Part shown: positions 26,188-37,900 of the stretch, in pieces
Position numbering within the stretch: position 1 is the first letter of the stretch
Layout: every line of letters begins with the position of its first letter
Assembly: GCA_000433475.1 (NCBI GenBank)
Contig: HF993108.1
Location: 40,342 to 104,341 of the forward strand
Reading direction: 5' to 3'
DNA from: Mycoplasma sp. CAG:956
GTDB taxonomy: Bacteria > Bacillota_I > Bacilli_A > RF39 > UBA660
DNA length: 64,000 bases
Translations under genes and position numbers: made by a program
Notes under the pieces: model-generated
Told to the model about the DNA's origin: nothing
The model's input: the letters and a program-made list of their open reading frames with translations, nothing else
The model's database searches: none

Positions 26188-26910
26188 ATGAGTGATATAT
26201 ATATAGTTTTATTAAGTTTAGTTATCCTTTTAATATTAGTCATCTTAACTAGTTTTATTTTAAAAAAATTAGTTATTGATGTTAATGCAGAGGCTAAGAA
26301 AAAATATTTATTAAATGTTTCTCGTTATGAAGAAGAAACCAAAGATGTTCCTTTAAAAAATAATGAACAAACAAAAATTATTAACCCTTTTCCTTCTGTA
26401 AGTGATCCTGATAATGATAATAAAATTATTATTAGTGATATTGCTTATAAAAGTGAAGGTATCTTACAAAAAGCTAAACAAATTGAAGAAAAGTTTAATT
26501 TAGATAATACGACCATAATTAATTATTTTCTAACTTATCGTCTAAGTAATGAAGATTTAAAAACTTATAATGATTTAGTTAATACTAAAAATGTTTTAAC
26601 TAAATTAAAGACTAAAGAGTTAGTAAAAACGATTAATAAAGATGTCTTTATGACTAAAGTTCCTAAACGCATTAGAGTAATCCTTGAACCATTATATTGC
26701 TGTGAGGAGACTATAAGTATTTTAAATGTTTTAGACATATTAGAAGTAACGATAAATAAGTATGATCCTCATATCTATATTTATGTAGGCAGTAAAGAGA
26801 TGAATTATCAAAATTTAAACAGTGCTATCATAATGAAATATGATGCAACCATTTATAAAGGAGTTAAAATTTATTACCATAATCAAATGTATGATTATAG
26901 TATAGAATAG
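26188..26910 (+). CDS. b/delta-like peripheral-stalk fusion of the F1-like ATPase
   Basis: A 240-residue protein with one N-terminal membrane helix (about 5-28), a charged helical stretch and a C-terminal half resembling the delta (OSCP) subunit. It ends with AIIMKYDATIYKGVKIYYHN and then YDYSIE, following the family pattern of a strand, a GG-like turn, and D-x-S near the end. In F-type synthases b anchors and delta caps the alpha/beta ring; here one polypeptide seems to do both. Its place just before alpha, where delta normally lies, supports this. RBS TTAGGAG overlaps the previous stop. Moderately sure, since divergence is high. Confidence 0.6.
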   Translation: MSDIYIVLLSLVILLILVILTSFILKKLVIDVNAEAKKKYLLNVSRYEEETKDVPLKNNEQTKIINPFPSVSDPDNDNKIIISDIAYKSEGILQKAKQIEEKFNLDNTTIINYFLTYRLSNEDLKTYNDLVNTKNVLTKLKTKELVKTINKDVFMTKVPKRIRVILEPLYCCEETISILNVLDILEVTINKYDPHIYIYVGSKEMNYQNLNSAIIMKYDATIYKGVKIYYHNQMYDYSIE

Positions 26911-26917
26911 GTGTAAT

Positions 26918-28222
26918 ATGAATATAGAAGATGTTATAAAAGATATAAATGCTGGTAAAAATATTTTTGATGTTGGTAAAATTGTTAATATCAGTGATTT
27001 TGTTGTGGAAGTAATTGGGCTGGATAAAGCATTCTACTATGAGAAAATTAATTTAGCCGATAAAGCAATCGGTTATGTTACAGAAATAAAGCCTGAATCA
27101 TGTATGATAGCTATCTTAAAAAAGAATGAAGAGTTAGTTATTGGCGATGAGGCCAAAAGAACCAATGAAATATTTCAAGGTTACTTTAGTTCCCAAGCCT
27201 TGGGTCGTATGATAAACATTTTAGGTGAAGATCCCTTACTTGGTAAAACTTATGAAAAGTTAGTTAAAGTACCAATTGAAGAAGCTAATATTTCTATTAT
27301 GGATCGTGGGACGGTTAATGAACAACTTCATACTGGTATTACGGGTATTGACTTAATGTATCCAATTGGTCTTGGGCAAAGACAGCTTATTATTGGCGAT
27401 AAAAAGACAGGTAAAACCCAAATTGCCCTTGATACTATTGTTAATCAAAAAGGGAAGGGTATTGTTTGTATTTACTGTCCCATCGGTAAAACCATGAAAG
27501 AAGTTAAAAAAATATATTATGATCTTTTAAATAAAGAAGCCATGAATTATACGATAATTATTCCTGCTTTTAATGATTATCCAGCACCTTCACTTGTGTT
27601 AACTCCTTATTACGCGATGTCTATTGCTAGACGTTATATGACCGTGGGGACTAATTGCCTAGTTGTCTTTGATGATTTAAAACGTCATGCTGATGCTTAC
27701 CGTGAAGTTTCTCTAATGTCTGGTAAAGCCCCAGGTAGGGATGCTTACCCAGCCGATATTTTTTATTTACATTCGAGACTTTTAGAAAAGGGTTGCAAAT
27801 ATAAAAATGGGGCTAGTATTACCGTTTTACCAATCGTTGAAACTCGTGGTGAAGATATAACGGATTATATCTCTACCAATATTATTTCTATTACCGATGG
27901 TCAATTAGTTTTATCAAGTAAAAACTTTCAAAAAGGTATAAAACCAGCTATTAACTATGGTTTATCAGTATCCCGTTTAGGAGGAGCAGTTCAAAATAAA
28001 GAAATGAAAGCAACTGGTACTTTGGTTCGCCGTCGTCTCCTTTCTTACTTAGAAATGGCTAGTATTTATGAATTATCCAACCAAGATGAATTAAGTGATG
28101 GCATTAAAGCCGTTATGAGTGAAGGTAAAAAAATTCTTACTGGCTTGACTCAAAATCGCTATAGTCCTAAATCTGAAGAAGAAATGTTAGAAACTTATGC
28201 TTTCTTAAGAGAGTCAAAATGA
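26918..28222 (+). CDS. F1-like ATPase alpha-type subunit
   Basis: A 434-residue alpha-type subunit. The N-terminal barrel is followed by LHTGITGIDLMYPIGLGQRQ, Walker A GDKKTGKT (160-167), Walker B-like LVVFDDLKRHADAYRE, PGRDAYPADIFYLHSRLLE, and the arginine-finger motif GLSVSRLGG with Arg353. Standard alpha subunits have about 500 residues; this one lacks most of the C-terminal helical bundle that contacts delta. Alpha binds nucleotide without turnover and supplies the arginine finger to beta. It overlaps the gamma gene by 4 bases (ATGA). Confidence 0.9.
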   Translation: MNIEDVIKDINAGKNIFDVGKIVNISDFVVEVIGLDKAFYYEKINLADKAIGYVTEIKPESCMIAILKKNEELVIGDEAKRTNEIFQGYFSSQALGRMINILGEDPLLGKTYEKLVKVPIEEANISIMDRGTVNEQLHTGITGIDLMYPIGLGQRQLIIGDKKTGKTQIALDTIVNQKGKGIVCIYCPIGKTMKEVKKIYYDLLNKEAMNYTIIIPAFNDYPAPSLVLTPYYAMSIARRYMTVGTNCLVVFDDLKRHADAYREVSLMSGKAPGRDAYPADIFYLHSRLLEKGCKYKNGASITVLPIVETRGEDITDYISTNIISITDGQLVLSSKNFQKGIKPAINYGLSVSRLGGAVQNKEMKATGTLVRRRLLSYLEMASIYELSNQDELSDGIKAVMSEGKKILTGLTQNRYSPKSEEEMLETYAFLRESK

Positions 28223-28989
28223 CAAATATTAAAAATGTAGTTAAAGTAATGAATTTTCATTCCTTACTAAGAGTTGATAAAGCCAAGAAAAAAGCTGATA
28301 AATTTAGAAAACTAGAAACTGAAATCGAAGAGTTTATGAGCATTATTTTAAATAATCAAAACCTTAATCTAGATCATAAAATCTTAAGTGCCAAATCAAC
28401 TGGCAAGACTATCAATATTTATATGGGTAATGACTTAGGTTTCTGTGGTAACTTTAATAGTAGTGTCAAACTAGAAGCTCTAAATGATAAAGAAGCTATT
28501 AAGATTATGGTTGGTAGTAAAATATTTCTAAATGATAGTAATACCGTTTTAAATATTAGTAAATCTGAATTATATCAAAGTTTTCAAAAAATTGAAGATA
28601 TCATTAAACCTTATTTAGAAGCCAAAGAGATTAAAGAAATTAATGTTATCTTTATCCGTTATAATAATATTAATGACATGCACCTAGATAAGACAAGGCT
28701 ATTTCCACTGGAACCAATTAAGACCAAAAATACTAGTGACTTTGTCATCGAAGCTGATGGCAAAATTATGTTTACAGATTTAATTTTATTATATCTTGAT
28801 TGTAAACTCCAAATTATTGAATGTAACTCTTGGGCATCAGAAAATATTCAAAGAGAAAATTTAACCAATGAATCTTTAAAAAAGATTGATGAAATCGAAG
28901 AAGAAAAATTAAAAGTATCACGTAAAGAAAAAAGAAGTGCTGATTTTAAAAAACAATTAGCTAATTATCGAAAGGGGAATAAAAAGTGA
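28219..28989 (+). CDS. F1-like ATPase gamma-type subunit (rotor shaft)
   Basis: 256 residues between alpha and beta, the normal place of gamma. The N-terminal helix (IKNVVKVMNFHSLLRVDKAKKKADK) corresponds to the first coiled-coil strand of gamma, and GNDLGFCGNFNSSV matches the conserved GLCGGFN region. The C-terminus is unusual: the family's hydrophobic final helix, which acts as the bearing inside the ring, is replaced by a highly charged Lys/Glu segment. The central domain is shorter than usual. It should still form a rotating shaft. It overlaps both neighbours by 4 bases. Confidence 0.82.
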   Translation: MTNIKNVVKVMNFHSLLRVDKAKKKADKFRKLETEIEEFMSIILNNQNLNLDHKILSAKSTGKTINIYMGNDLGFCGNFNSSVKLEALNDKEAIKIMVGSKIFLNDSNTVLNISKSELYQSFQKIEDIIKPYLEAKEIKEINVIFIRYNNINDMHLDKTRLFPLEPIKTKNTSDFVIEADGKIMFTDLILLYLDCKLQIIECNSWASENIQRENLTNESLKKIDEIEEEKLKVSRKEKRSADFKKQLANYRKGNKK

Positions 28990-30344
28990 TTGGCGAAGTA
29001 ATTGCAATATCTAATATTAATATTAAAGTTTTTCTAAAGACGCAAGCTAATATTAAATTAAATGATATTTTATATATTGAAGATAAAGACAACAAACATT
29101 TAATGGAAGTAGTAGAAATTGATAGTAAGATTTTAACTTGTATTCCATTTGAAAGTGTAATCGGGCTTAGTAAAGGCTTACCAGTTTTTATGTATAGTAA
29201 TGGTTTAGAAATGGAGTATTCCGATAATGTCTTAAATCATACTTTTAGTTCTTATGGTAACATCTTAAATGGACCAGCTTATGAAAGTATTAAAAAACGT
29301 AATGTCTATACGAAAACACTTAGTTTAAAAAATGTTTCCATTAATCAAGAAATCATGTGGACTGGTATTAAAGTTATTGATTTTTTTACCCCAATTGCTA
29401 AAGGTTTTAAAATGGGTCTACTAGGAGGTGCCGGTGTCGGTAAAACTGTCCTTGTTAAAGAGCTAATTAATAATATTTATAAACGTTTAAATTCTAATGC
29501 CGTTTTTATAGGAGTCGGCGAACGTAGTCGTGAAGGTAAAGAATTAATTGATGAAATGGCATCTTCTAATCTTTTAGATAAAATGAGTATTGTCTTTGGA
29601 CAAATGGGTGATAATCCTGTTTCCCGTAGTAAATCAGTTTATACTGGTCTTACGGTCGCTGAATACTTACGTGATGAAAAAAAGCAAGATGTCTTAGCTT
29701 TCATTGATAATATTTATCGTTTTATCCAAGCTAAAGCTGAAATTAATACAGAATTAAAACGTATTCCTGTTGAAAATGGTTATCCTACAACGATGATTAG
29801 TGACATTTCCAGTGTTGAAGAACGTATTAACTCTTGTGATACCGGTTCTATTACTTCGTTTCAAGCCATTTATATTCCAGCTGATGATATAACTGATGAA
29901 GCTGTTCAAACTATCCTTAGTCACATGGACGGTCAAATAGTTTTAAATCGTAAAGTAGCCGAACAAGGTTTATATCCAGCAGTTGATGTTAGTCGTTCTT
30001 CAAGCAGCTTAATTGATGCGGATATTATTGGAGCTCGTCATTACAACTTAGTAAGTCATGTTTTAGCATCATTTGCTCGCTATGATGAATTAGAAGAAAT
30101 TATTGCCGTTTTAGGTATTGATGAATTAAGTGAGGCTGATAAAAATATTTTCTATCGTTCCCGTAAATTACGTAATTATTTTACGCAACCTATGTTTGTT
30201 GCTGAAAACTACACTAATATTCCTGGGCAAATGGTTGATATCAGTGCTGTTTTAGATGATGTCGAAGGTATTTTAAATGGTAAATATGATAATCTAGATG
30301 AAAATAAATTCTTATATATTGGTAGTATTGGGAGTATCTTATGA
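28986..30344 (+). CDS. F1-like ATPase beta-type catalytic subunit
   Basis: 452 residues with all catalytic landmarks: Walker A GGAGVGKT (147-154), the general base Glu179 in GERSREG, Walker B DVLAFIDNIYRF (Asp241), YPAVDVS, and a C-terminal helical domain with ELSEADK near 380. The DPLxSTS segment of true synthases has become DVSRSSSS. Length is close to normal (about 465), so ATP hydrolysis is expected. The GTG start overlaps the gamma stop (GTGA). With alpha it should form the hexamer. Confidence 0.92.
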   Translation: MIGEVIAISNINIKVFLKTQANIKLNDILYIEDKDNKHLMEVVEIDSKILTCIPFESVIGLSKGLPVFMYSNGLEMEYSDNVLNHTFSSYGNILNGPAYESIKKRNVYTKTLSLKNVSINQEIMWTGIKVIDFFTPIAKGFKMGLLGGAGVGKTVLVKELINNIYKRLNSNAVFIGVGERSREGKELIDEMASSNLLDKMSIVFGQMGDNPVSRSKSVYTGLTVAEYLRDEKKQDVLAFIDNIYRFIQAKAEINTELKRIPVENGYPTTMISDISSVEERINSCDTGSITSFQAIYIPADDITDEAVQTILSHMDGQIVLNRKVAEQGLYPAVDVSRSSSSLIDADIIGARHYNLVSHVLASFARYDELEEIIAVLGIDELSEADKNIFYRSRKLRNYFTQPMFVAENYTNIPGQMVDISAVLDDVEGILNGKYDNLDENKFLYIGSIGSIL

Positions 30345-30574
30345 TAGCTAAAATAATGTCTTTACAAGACGGTGTTAAAACTTATACTGACTGTCTAGCT
30401 ATTAAGATTAAAAGTGAAAAATATAACTTACTAATTATGGAAAATCATGCTCCCTTAATTGGCGAGATTAAAGGTAGTATCGAAGTTACCACTAAAGATA
30501 ATAAAATAACTTTAGAAAATATTAATGGTTATTACTTAAACTTAAATAACACCTTCAAATTAATGTTAAGGTAA
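30341..30574 (+). CDS. Truncated epsilon-type subunit of the F1-like ATPase
   Basis: 77 residues equal to the N-terminal beta-barrel domain of epsilon (LLIMENHAPLIGEIKGS, matching the family's GHAPL region). The C-terminal helical hairpin, which inhibits hydrolysis in bacterial F1, is absent, so auto-inhibition by epsilon is not expected. The start overlaps the beta stop (ATGA). Confidence 0.8.
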   Translation: MIAKIMSLQDGVKTYTDCLAIKIKSEKYNLLIMENHAPLIGEIKGSIEVTTKDNKITLENINGYYLNLNNTFKLMLR

Positions 30575-30576
30575 AT

Positions 30577-31107
30577 ATGGATACACTAGTTTATTTTGCT
30601 AACAAAATAGTATACTTTCTTATTTACTTTGGTCTTCTTACTATAGCACTTAGTCTTACTTTAAAAATACTTATCAAATCTAGTCATAATACCAAATTAA
30701 AAGAATTAATAATCGGTCTTTTAAATAATAATAGTCCCTTAAATAATCTTTCTTATAGTTTTTTATATTTATTTGTGGTTTTTACGATTTGGTTTATTTT
30801 ATTTAATGAAGATTATAGTAATTATATTTATAACTGGAACTTCTATTATCTTTTAATACCCTTACTTATTTATGATATAATAAATGGGAAGATATTTAGA
30901 ATAATAGTAGATATCTTAGAAATTCTAGGTATTTATTATCTTAATTATTTAAAATATGGCTTTATTTTATATACTAAAGTCGTAAGTAATGCTTGGTATA
31001 TTAAAGTAATTTGTAATCTTACTAATATATTCTTAATCATCTTAACTATTTTAATTGGCTTTGTGCATTTAAGATACTTAATTAGCACGAGTGAAAGGAA
31101 AAAATAA
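30577..31107 (+). CDS. Polytopic membrane protein of the F1-like ATPase operon
   Basis: 176 residues with about four membrane helices (near 8-30, 55-76, 85-125, 145-168). It occupies a slot where an unusual base piece might be encoded, but there is no a-subunit signature (no conserved Arg in an LRLFGN-like helix). It could be a docking platform linking the ATPase to the surface proteins. It begins 2 bases after epsilon and overlaps the leader of the next gene. Confidence 0.55.
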   Translation: MDTLVYFANKIVYFLIYFGLLTIALSLTLKILIKSSHNTKLKELIIGLLNNNSPLNNLSYSFLYLFVVFTIWFILFNEDYSNYIYNWNFYYLLIPLLIYDIINGKIFRIIVDILEILGIYYLNYLKYGFILYTKVVSNAWYIKVICNLTNIFLIILTILIGFVHLRYLISTSERKK

Positions 31108-31108
31108 T

Positions 31109-31843
31109 ATGCAAAAATTTATAACTAAAATAACTACTATTTTTAAGGAAAAATATAAAATTATTATTCCTAGTATAATCATTATTCTTTTATTAATTAT
31201 CTTGATTATAATTGGGACTAAAACGAAGAAAAACTTAAATAAAGTTACCATTGAAAATCATAGTATGTATCAATATTTAGATAATGTTAAAGTAACTTAC
31301 GATACTAATTTAACTATTGAAAGTGAAAATAATATTACGAGTATCGAAGTAGGGGATACTAAAGAAGTAATTGATAATCTGCCTCTTTATTACAATGGCG
31401 AAGATATGGTTTTATTACCAAGTAGTATGGCTGTTGTTTTTCCTTTAGGTAACTATACGCAAAAGAAAGTTCCAGCTCTAACTACCATTGATGGTCAAAG
31501 TAATCTTTATCGGAAATTAAAATATAAGAATAATGTTTATGATTTAGAAAATGCCTTCTTATTTGATGGCAATGATCTTTACCTTTTTATTGAACCAACA
31601 ACTTTAGTCGTTGATGATCAAGAGATTAATTTACAGCCCTTATCATTTGTCATCTATAACAATGCCACTGGTTACTTAAATTACTATAATTATAATGAAA
31701 ATGCCCAGATGATCGAAGTCAAAAAAAATTGTCTGGCTAAAACAAATAGTTATACTATTAATTTAAAAATAGATGGTATTGCTTCTGGTAATGATTATAA
31801 GTTACTAGCTAAAAACTTAGATATTTTAAGTAACTTATTCTAA
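31109..31843 (+). CDS. Small signal-anchored extracellular protein (ATPase operon)
   Basis: About 244 residues from ATG 31109 (GAAAGGA RBS); an upstream GTG is less likely. A membrane helix (about 18-40) is followed by one beta-rich extracellular domain with LFDGNDLYLFIEPTTLVVDD and SFVIYNNATGYLNYYNYN. This matches in pattern the membrane-proximal domains of the 1786-, 498- and 3265-residue proteins, and so it looks like the minimal version of the family: anchor plus one domain. Confidence 0.6.
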   Translation: MQKFITKITTIFKEKYKIIIPSIIIILLLIILIIIGTKTKKNLNKVTIENHSMYQYLDNVKVTYDTNLTIESENNITSIEVGDTKEVIDNLPLYYNGEDMVLLPSSMAVVFPLGNYTQKKVPALTTIDGQSNLYRKLKYKNNVYDLENAFLFDGNDLYLFIEPTTLVVDDQEINLQPLSFVIYNNATGYLNYYNYNENAQMIEVKKNCLAKTNSYTINLKIDGIASGNDYKLLAKNLDILSNLF

Positions 31844-31885
31844 AAAAATTAGAGAGAAATCTATAGAAAAAAGACTTAAACTAAA

Positions 31886-31928
31886 CAGAAGAAGTACAAT
31901 ATCTCTCTTGTATCTGTTTAAAAGTCAT
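31886..31928 (+). other. Long leader hairpin before the 3265-residue gene
   Basis: GACTT-AAACTA-AAACAG pairs with CTGTTTAAAAGTC across about 26 bases. No T run follows, and the next start codon has only a weak RBS. It may protect or hold back translation of the giant protein. Confidence 0.35.
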
Positions 31929-31939
31929 ATTAAAGTCCT

Positions 31940-34900
31940 ATGAAGAAAAGTATTATAGCCTTGTGTTGTTTAATTTTAGTTATTATTTATTTTGCCTTCT
32001 TTCAAATAAGAAGAGTAGATAAAGTAAGTTTAGATGGCTATGTCTCTAGCATTTCCATTGAAGATATAGCTTCTAACTTAAAATCGAGTAAAAACGTTAC
32101 TATTAATTTAGAAACTGTTAGTGACGGTGATTATCTTTATAAAAATAATAGCAATTATTATATTGGTGAAGAAAATAAAACTAAAGTTTATTTAGACGTT
32201 CCTATTTATAATAAAGATAATTCCCGTGTTTTAAATTATCTAGAAAATAGTTATATAAATGCTAGATATTATGATACGGGCTCTTTAACTAATGTTACCT
32301 TAGCGGATAAAAATATTTATAATACTAATGTTAATGAACGTATTGATGATGATACTTATCTTTTTACAAAATTAAAACAAAATCTTTATTTAAATAATGT
32401 TGATTTAACTTTAAAACTTGTTAATAATGATTTAACTATTCCAGCTTATAGTATTATCTATTTTAATCAAGATTATCTAAATTATTATTACCGTGTTAAT
32501 TCTTCCTTAGTTTTAAAGACTATTGATTACTTATCTTTAGAAACCAAACTAAATATTTTAGATAATACTATCAGCTATGAAGCCTTACTTACTAACTTAG
32601 GATTATATAGTAAAACTTCTAAGAAAGATGATTATGTTCCAAAACCAGATAAACCTAATTATGATAATAAAGATAATGATAATGATAATAAAAAGAATGA
32701 TACTTCTAGTGACTTTGATTTAATTATTAAAGATACAGATATTATTATTAACGAAGATCCAGATTATGATAATAATGGAACGGTAGAAAACTATGTTCGT
32801 CCTGAAGTAACCTTTGATGGTTTTAATGGTAATGTCTACAGTGCTACTGGTAACTTAACAATTAATGACCCAGCTAGTCGTATTATTACCAATCCTACTT
32901 TTGTCTTTAAATTTGATGATAAAACTTATTTACGTAAAAGTTTTTTTAGTAATGGACAAATTAAAGTAACCGGTCTAACACCTAAAACTACTTTTGAAAT
33001 AGAAGGCTATTTTATCTTTAAAAATCAAAATAATGAGACTGTTAAAAGAACCTTTTATACTGGAAGTGTTACTACTAAAGATATTGAAGGCTTAAATGCT
33101 ATTAACTTTAGATATCAAATTAATAAGATTTTCCCTAGTAAAGTCGTTTTGGATGAATTTGCATTTACTAATGATGCTGATGATGAAGTAATAGGTGGTA
33201 TTAAAAGTATTAATATTAAATTAAATAAGCAAGAATTTAGTGTTAGTAGTACTTTATTAAATAAATTAAAAAATAGTAATGCCATAACTTATCAAACACC
33301 AGAGGTTTTAGAATCTAATACCGATTATGAAGGCATTATTGAAGTAATTGATGTTAGTGGTAATAAATTAAAAGTAACTAATAATACTTTTAACACTAAA
33401 ACGAGTAAGAAAGCACCAACAGTTACTATTAACCAAGTCAAAACTGATTTAACTTTTTTTGAAGCTACGATTAATTTAAGTAATAAGGATAAAGTTGCTT
33501 TAAAAGACTATCACTACGAGATTTACAATACGAATAATGAACTTGTAAAAGAAGAGAATTTAGATAGTACGAAAGAAGCTAACAATATCTTAGTAGATAA
33601 TTTAGACTCCAATGAGTTATATAAAATCTATGTTATCGGTAGTTATGATTTAGAAGATGGTAGTGGAACCTTAGAAAATCAAGTTCTTGTCAGTGCACAG
33701 ATAACTACGAAACCCATCTCGGCTTTAGGTTATGTTAAATTTATCGTTCAGGAACAAGAAATTACTAAAGATAGTGGTACCTATACTTTAAAAATTAATA
33801 AAGAATCAACTGATGAAAAATTAATCGCCCTTTTAGACCGTGTTATTATTAATGTTAAACATAACGATAATATCATTACAACTATTACGATTTCTGGTGA
33901 AAAAGTAGAAGATTTAAAAAAATTGGGTACTTATGAATTTCAAATTAATGGTTTAAATTCCAATACTGAATATACTTTAGAATATCAAACAATTGAAAAA
34001 CAAATTAATAAAGAATATTTACTGGCGGCAACTGCTAATATTACTAATATTAAGACTTTAAGAACACCTGCTTATGCTGTTATTACTAATCAGTTTACTA
34101 ATGAATCTATTATCGATTTTGATGTGCGTATTGTTGATAATGATAATGCTATCCAAACAAATAGAGCCCTTATTCAAGTTAAAGACGAGTTAGGTAACTA
34201 TGTCTTACTAAGTGAATTATCCATTAATGGTAATGAACAGCGTATCACTTTAAATAAATTAACTAAAGATACTAAGTATAATATTGATATTATTGCAGAA
34301 GGTTATAATGAAGGTTATACGAATATTACTTATAAAACTAATTATGTTTTAGAAGGATCGCGCATCTTAACAACGAAATTAGGAGTAACTGGTTCGATAA
34401 GATTAGAAAATCTTTTAAGTGTTGTTACTAGTCAAAATATCTTTAACCTTCGTTATACAGATAACTTCCGCTTTGATGGCAATTCGGGTATCAATAAAAT
34501 AGATACGGATATTGATAATAAAGTTATTAAGTTTTCAGCTATGAATGGGTATGCTAATTATTCTTATTATTTACCAGAATATAAAGATACACCAGTTATT
34601 GTTACCTTTAAAGCTAAGTATGCCGAAGGCTCTAACCATGAAGCAGCTTATCTAACCGTTGGAGCTGGTTCCGATGCTACTTATCCTCTTAATTTAACCG
34701 ATGAAGATCAAGAATATAAAATTGAATTAATTCCTGATAATGGTTACCTAGGTTTTAGAGTTAATGAAACTGGGGGTAATAATAATACGACAACGATTGA
34801 AGTAACTAATTTCCAAATAGTTCCTTATTTAAATTATAATGCAGCCCGAACCATGGAAATGGCTATTTATGATCGTGACTATATCTTTAAAGACACTACA

Positions 34901-37900
34901 ATTTTAAGTGGTAATGATTTAATTACAGAACCAGATGGTACCGAAGCAACTGGTCATATTGGTGATGGTTATGCTCGTATTACTAATCTTGCTACTAATG
35001 CGACTTATAATTATGCCTATACTGGTACTGTATCTAACTTTACGGTTCCGGAAACGGGCAATTATAAGATTGAAGTTTGGGGTGCTTCTGGTGGTGATAA
35101 TTATAGTAATAAATATTTAACTGCCAATAGCCATGGTGGTCGTGGTGGTTACTCTAGTGGGACCATTACTTTACAAAAAGATGATACTTTATATGTTGTT
35201 GTCGGTGGTCGTGGTAAGTATGGCTATGGATATGTTGCCGGTGGCTTTAATGGTGGTGGTTCCGGCGGAGCCAGTAGCTCCGGTTCCGGTGGCGGTGCCA
35301 CAGATGTTCGTTTAAAATCTGGTGTAACTGATACTGAAAGTTTAAAATCACGTATTATCGTGGCCGGAGGTGGCGGGGGCTCCGATGATGCCGGTACTTG
35401 TTATGAAAATTGTTCCTTAAGTAACGATGGTTCTGGTGGAGCCGGTGGTGACCTTACGACTGAAGGTGCTTATATTGATGGCATTTTACATACTAGTTAT
35501 GCTGCAGGACAATTGCCATTTACTACTAAAAACTTTACTGGCACTCTTGTTGATAGTTCTAGTTTAGGCATCGGGGAAAATGGCTCTAATACTGATACTG
35601 GCGGTGGCGGCGGTGGCTACTACGGTGGTGTTGCTACAAAACATTATAACGGCGGTGGCAGTGGCGGTTCCTCATTTATCTCTGGTCATATTGGCTGTAT
35701 CTCCGTTAATTATAAAGACAACTTACAAAAAGATGATACTTATCAAGACTATGAAGAAAAATATCAATATCAAGGCACATTTTATATTAATGTTACTGAT
35801 AATAATTTTGAACTTACTGGTACTCCAGAAATTCCTAATGACGATTTTTATATTGAAATTTTAAAAAGTGATGGTTCTAATTTTGGAAATTACCATTATT
35901 ATTTAGATGATAACGAGACTATCGATCATAAAGTTACCGATATGATTGTTGCCTATAATTTTGAAAAGGGAACGACTTATACCTTAAACTTAAATATCTT
36001 CATGAATAATCGCTATTATACTATTAGTACTTTAAACTTTACTACTGATAATCAAATAAGAACCATTAGAACTAAAGAAGAATTTTATAACATGTCATCA
36101 ACTGGTAACTTCTTAATTGATAACGATATTGACCTTCGTTACTCTAATCGCACCATTTATGGCGAGTTTAACGGTAATATTGACTTTCAAGGTCATAAAT
36201 TATTGTTAAATGTTAAAAATTCCGCTTCTCGTGTGTTTGAAAAGTTAGGCAAAGGTGCCATTTTCAAAAATATGGATATGCATATTTGGTATGATGAGGC
36301 TAGAAGTAGATATGATACGTTAACTGACTATAGTAGTGCTACTTTTTCTAATATCATGATAACGATTGAAGAAGCCGTAACAACACCTGCCGAACAAATT
36401 TCCTTCTTAGTTCGAGTTAATCGCGGTACTGTCGATCATTTCGTTGTCCATAATAAAGCGGAAATTCAAGTCACCAGATACTTTGGCTTTATTAGTAATT
36501 ATATTTATGGCACCGTAAAAAATGGCTATTTATATGGCGAAAAAATTAATGGTAACCATAACTCAAGCTTAGATGAAATAAAATATATTGGAGCAATCGG
36601 TGCTTATATGTCTGAAAATGGCTACATTGAAAATGTCTATTCTTTAATTGATGTTGTTGGTTATGTTGATTCTGAGAAACCTAATCAAATACAAGTAGGT
36701 AACTTAGTTGGTAGTGTTTCCCGTGGTACTATTAACAATGCTTATAGTTATAATGAAGGAACAATAAGAAACACTTCTAATGATGCTTCTGCTGGCTATT
36801 ACGATCAATTAAATGCTAGTAAACTTTATTATGTTAGTCCCTTAAAATTTTCTAATGATAAATCATTAAAGATTTCTAAAGCAGCTTTAACTAGTAGTGA
36901 ATTTCAAGAAAATACTTTAAATGGTGAAAAGGCTTTTGATATTGAAAACTTTGTTAGTTATGGCTATTTTCCTCAGTTAATAATGAACGAAGTCATGCCT
37001 AAACAAGAATATATTAAATTACCAAGCATCAGTGATGCTGATATCCTAAATATTTTAACTACCAATGTCGTTAGTCAAAGTGGCAATGAAGCCTATGTTG
37101 ATATATTATTACGTAATCCATCTGAAGAAAAAATAAATGATATTAAGATTCAATATTTAACTACTAATATTATTAAACAAGTTCATAATGAAGATGGGAC
37201 TACTACTTTAAGTATTAAAATAAGTAATCCTAGTAAATATATTTCTGTCTATGGTATTAATTCTATTACCGCCACCAGTAAAACTGGTATAACTTATACT
37301 ACTGATTTTCCAAGTGGAACTGTCGTTTTAAATGTTGATATGTATAGAGAAATAAATAGTGAAAAAGATTGGCTTAATATGGCTAAAAATTCTAGTGAAA
37401 ACTTTTCTTTACAAAAAGATTTAGATTTTAAAGACTATAATAATCCGATTATTAATACTACTATTACTGGTAAAATTGAGGGGAATAATCATACTATTTC
37501 TAATATGAAAGTAACAACTAATGAAGGAATTGCCTTTAGAGTATTTCAAGGTAGACTATCTAATCTTTATTTTGAAAATTTAACGAAGACAAATTATGCT
37601 ACTACTAGCGGACTTATTGGTTATTTACAAAGTTCAGCTACTATGGATAATGTTCATGTGAAAAATATTACATTAAAATTAGGCTTCTATACTGGTGGTT
37701 TAGCAGGTCTATCTCGTTACAGTTCTAATATTAAAAATAGTAGTGTTACTAACCTTAATATAATTGATACTACTGATATTGATGGTATGCGTGTTGGTGG
37801 CCTTGCTGGTCAAACAGAGTCATCCAATATTTTAAATAGTTATGCTCAAGATCTTAATTTGGATTTGACTAATTCTAGTCAGCTCTATGCAGTTGGTGGT

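Noticed and set aside
30577..31107. 176-residue membrane protein as ATP synthase subunit a
   Set aside because: Too short, and no conserved helix with the essential Arg was found.
34935..35864. Hydrophobic open frames inside the glycine-rich region
   Set aside because: Frame-shifted readings of GGT/GGC-rich codons in the giant gene, no start signals.
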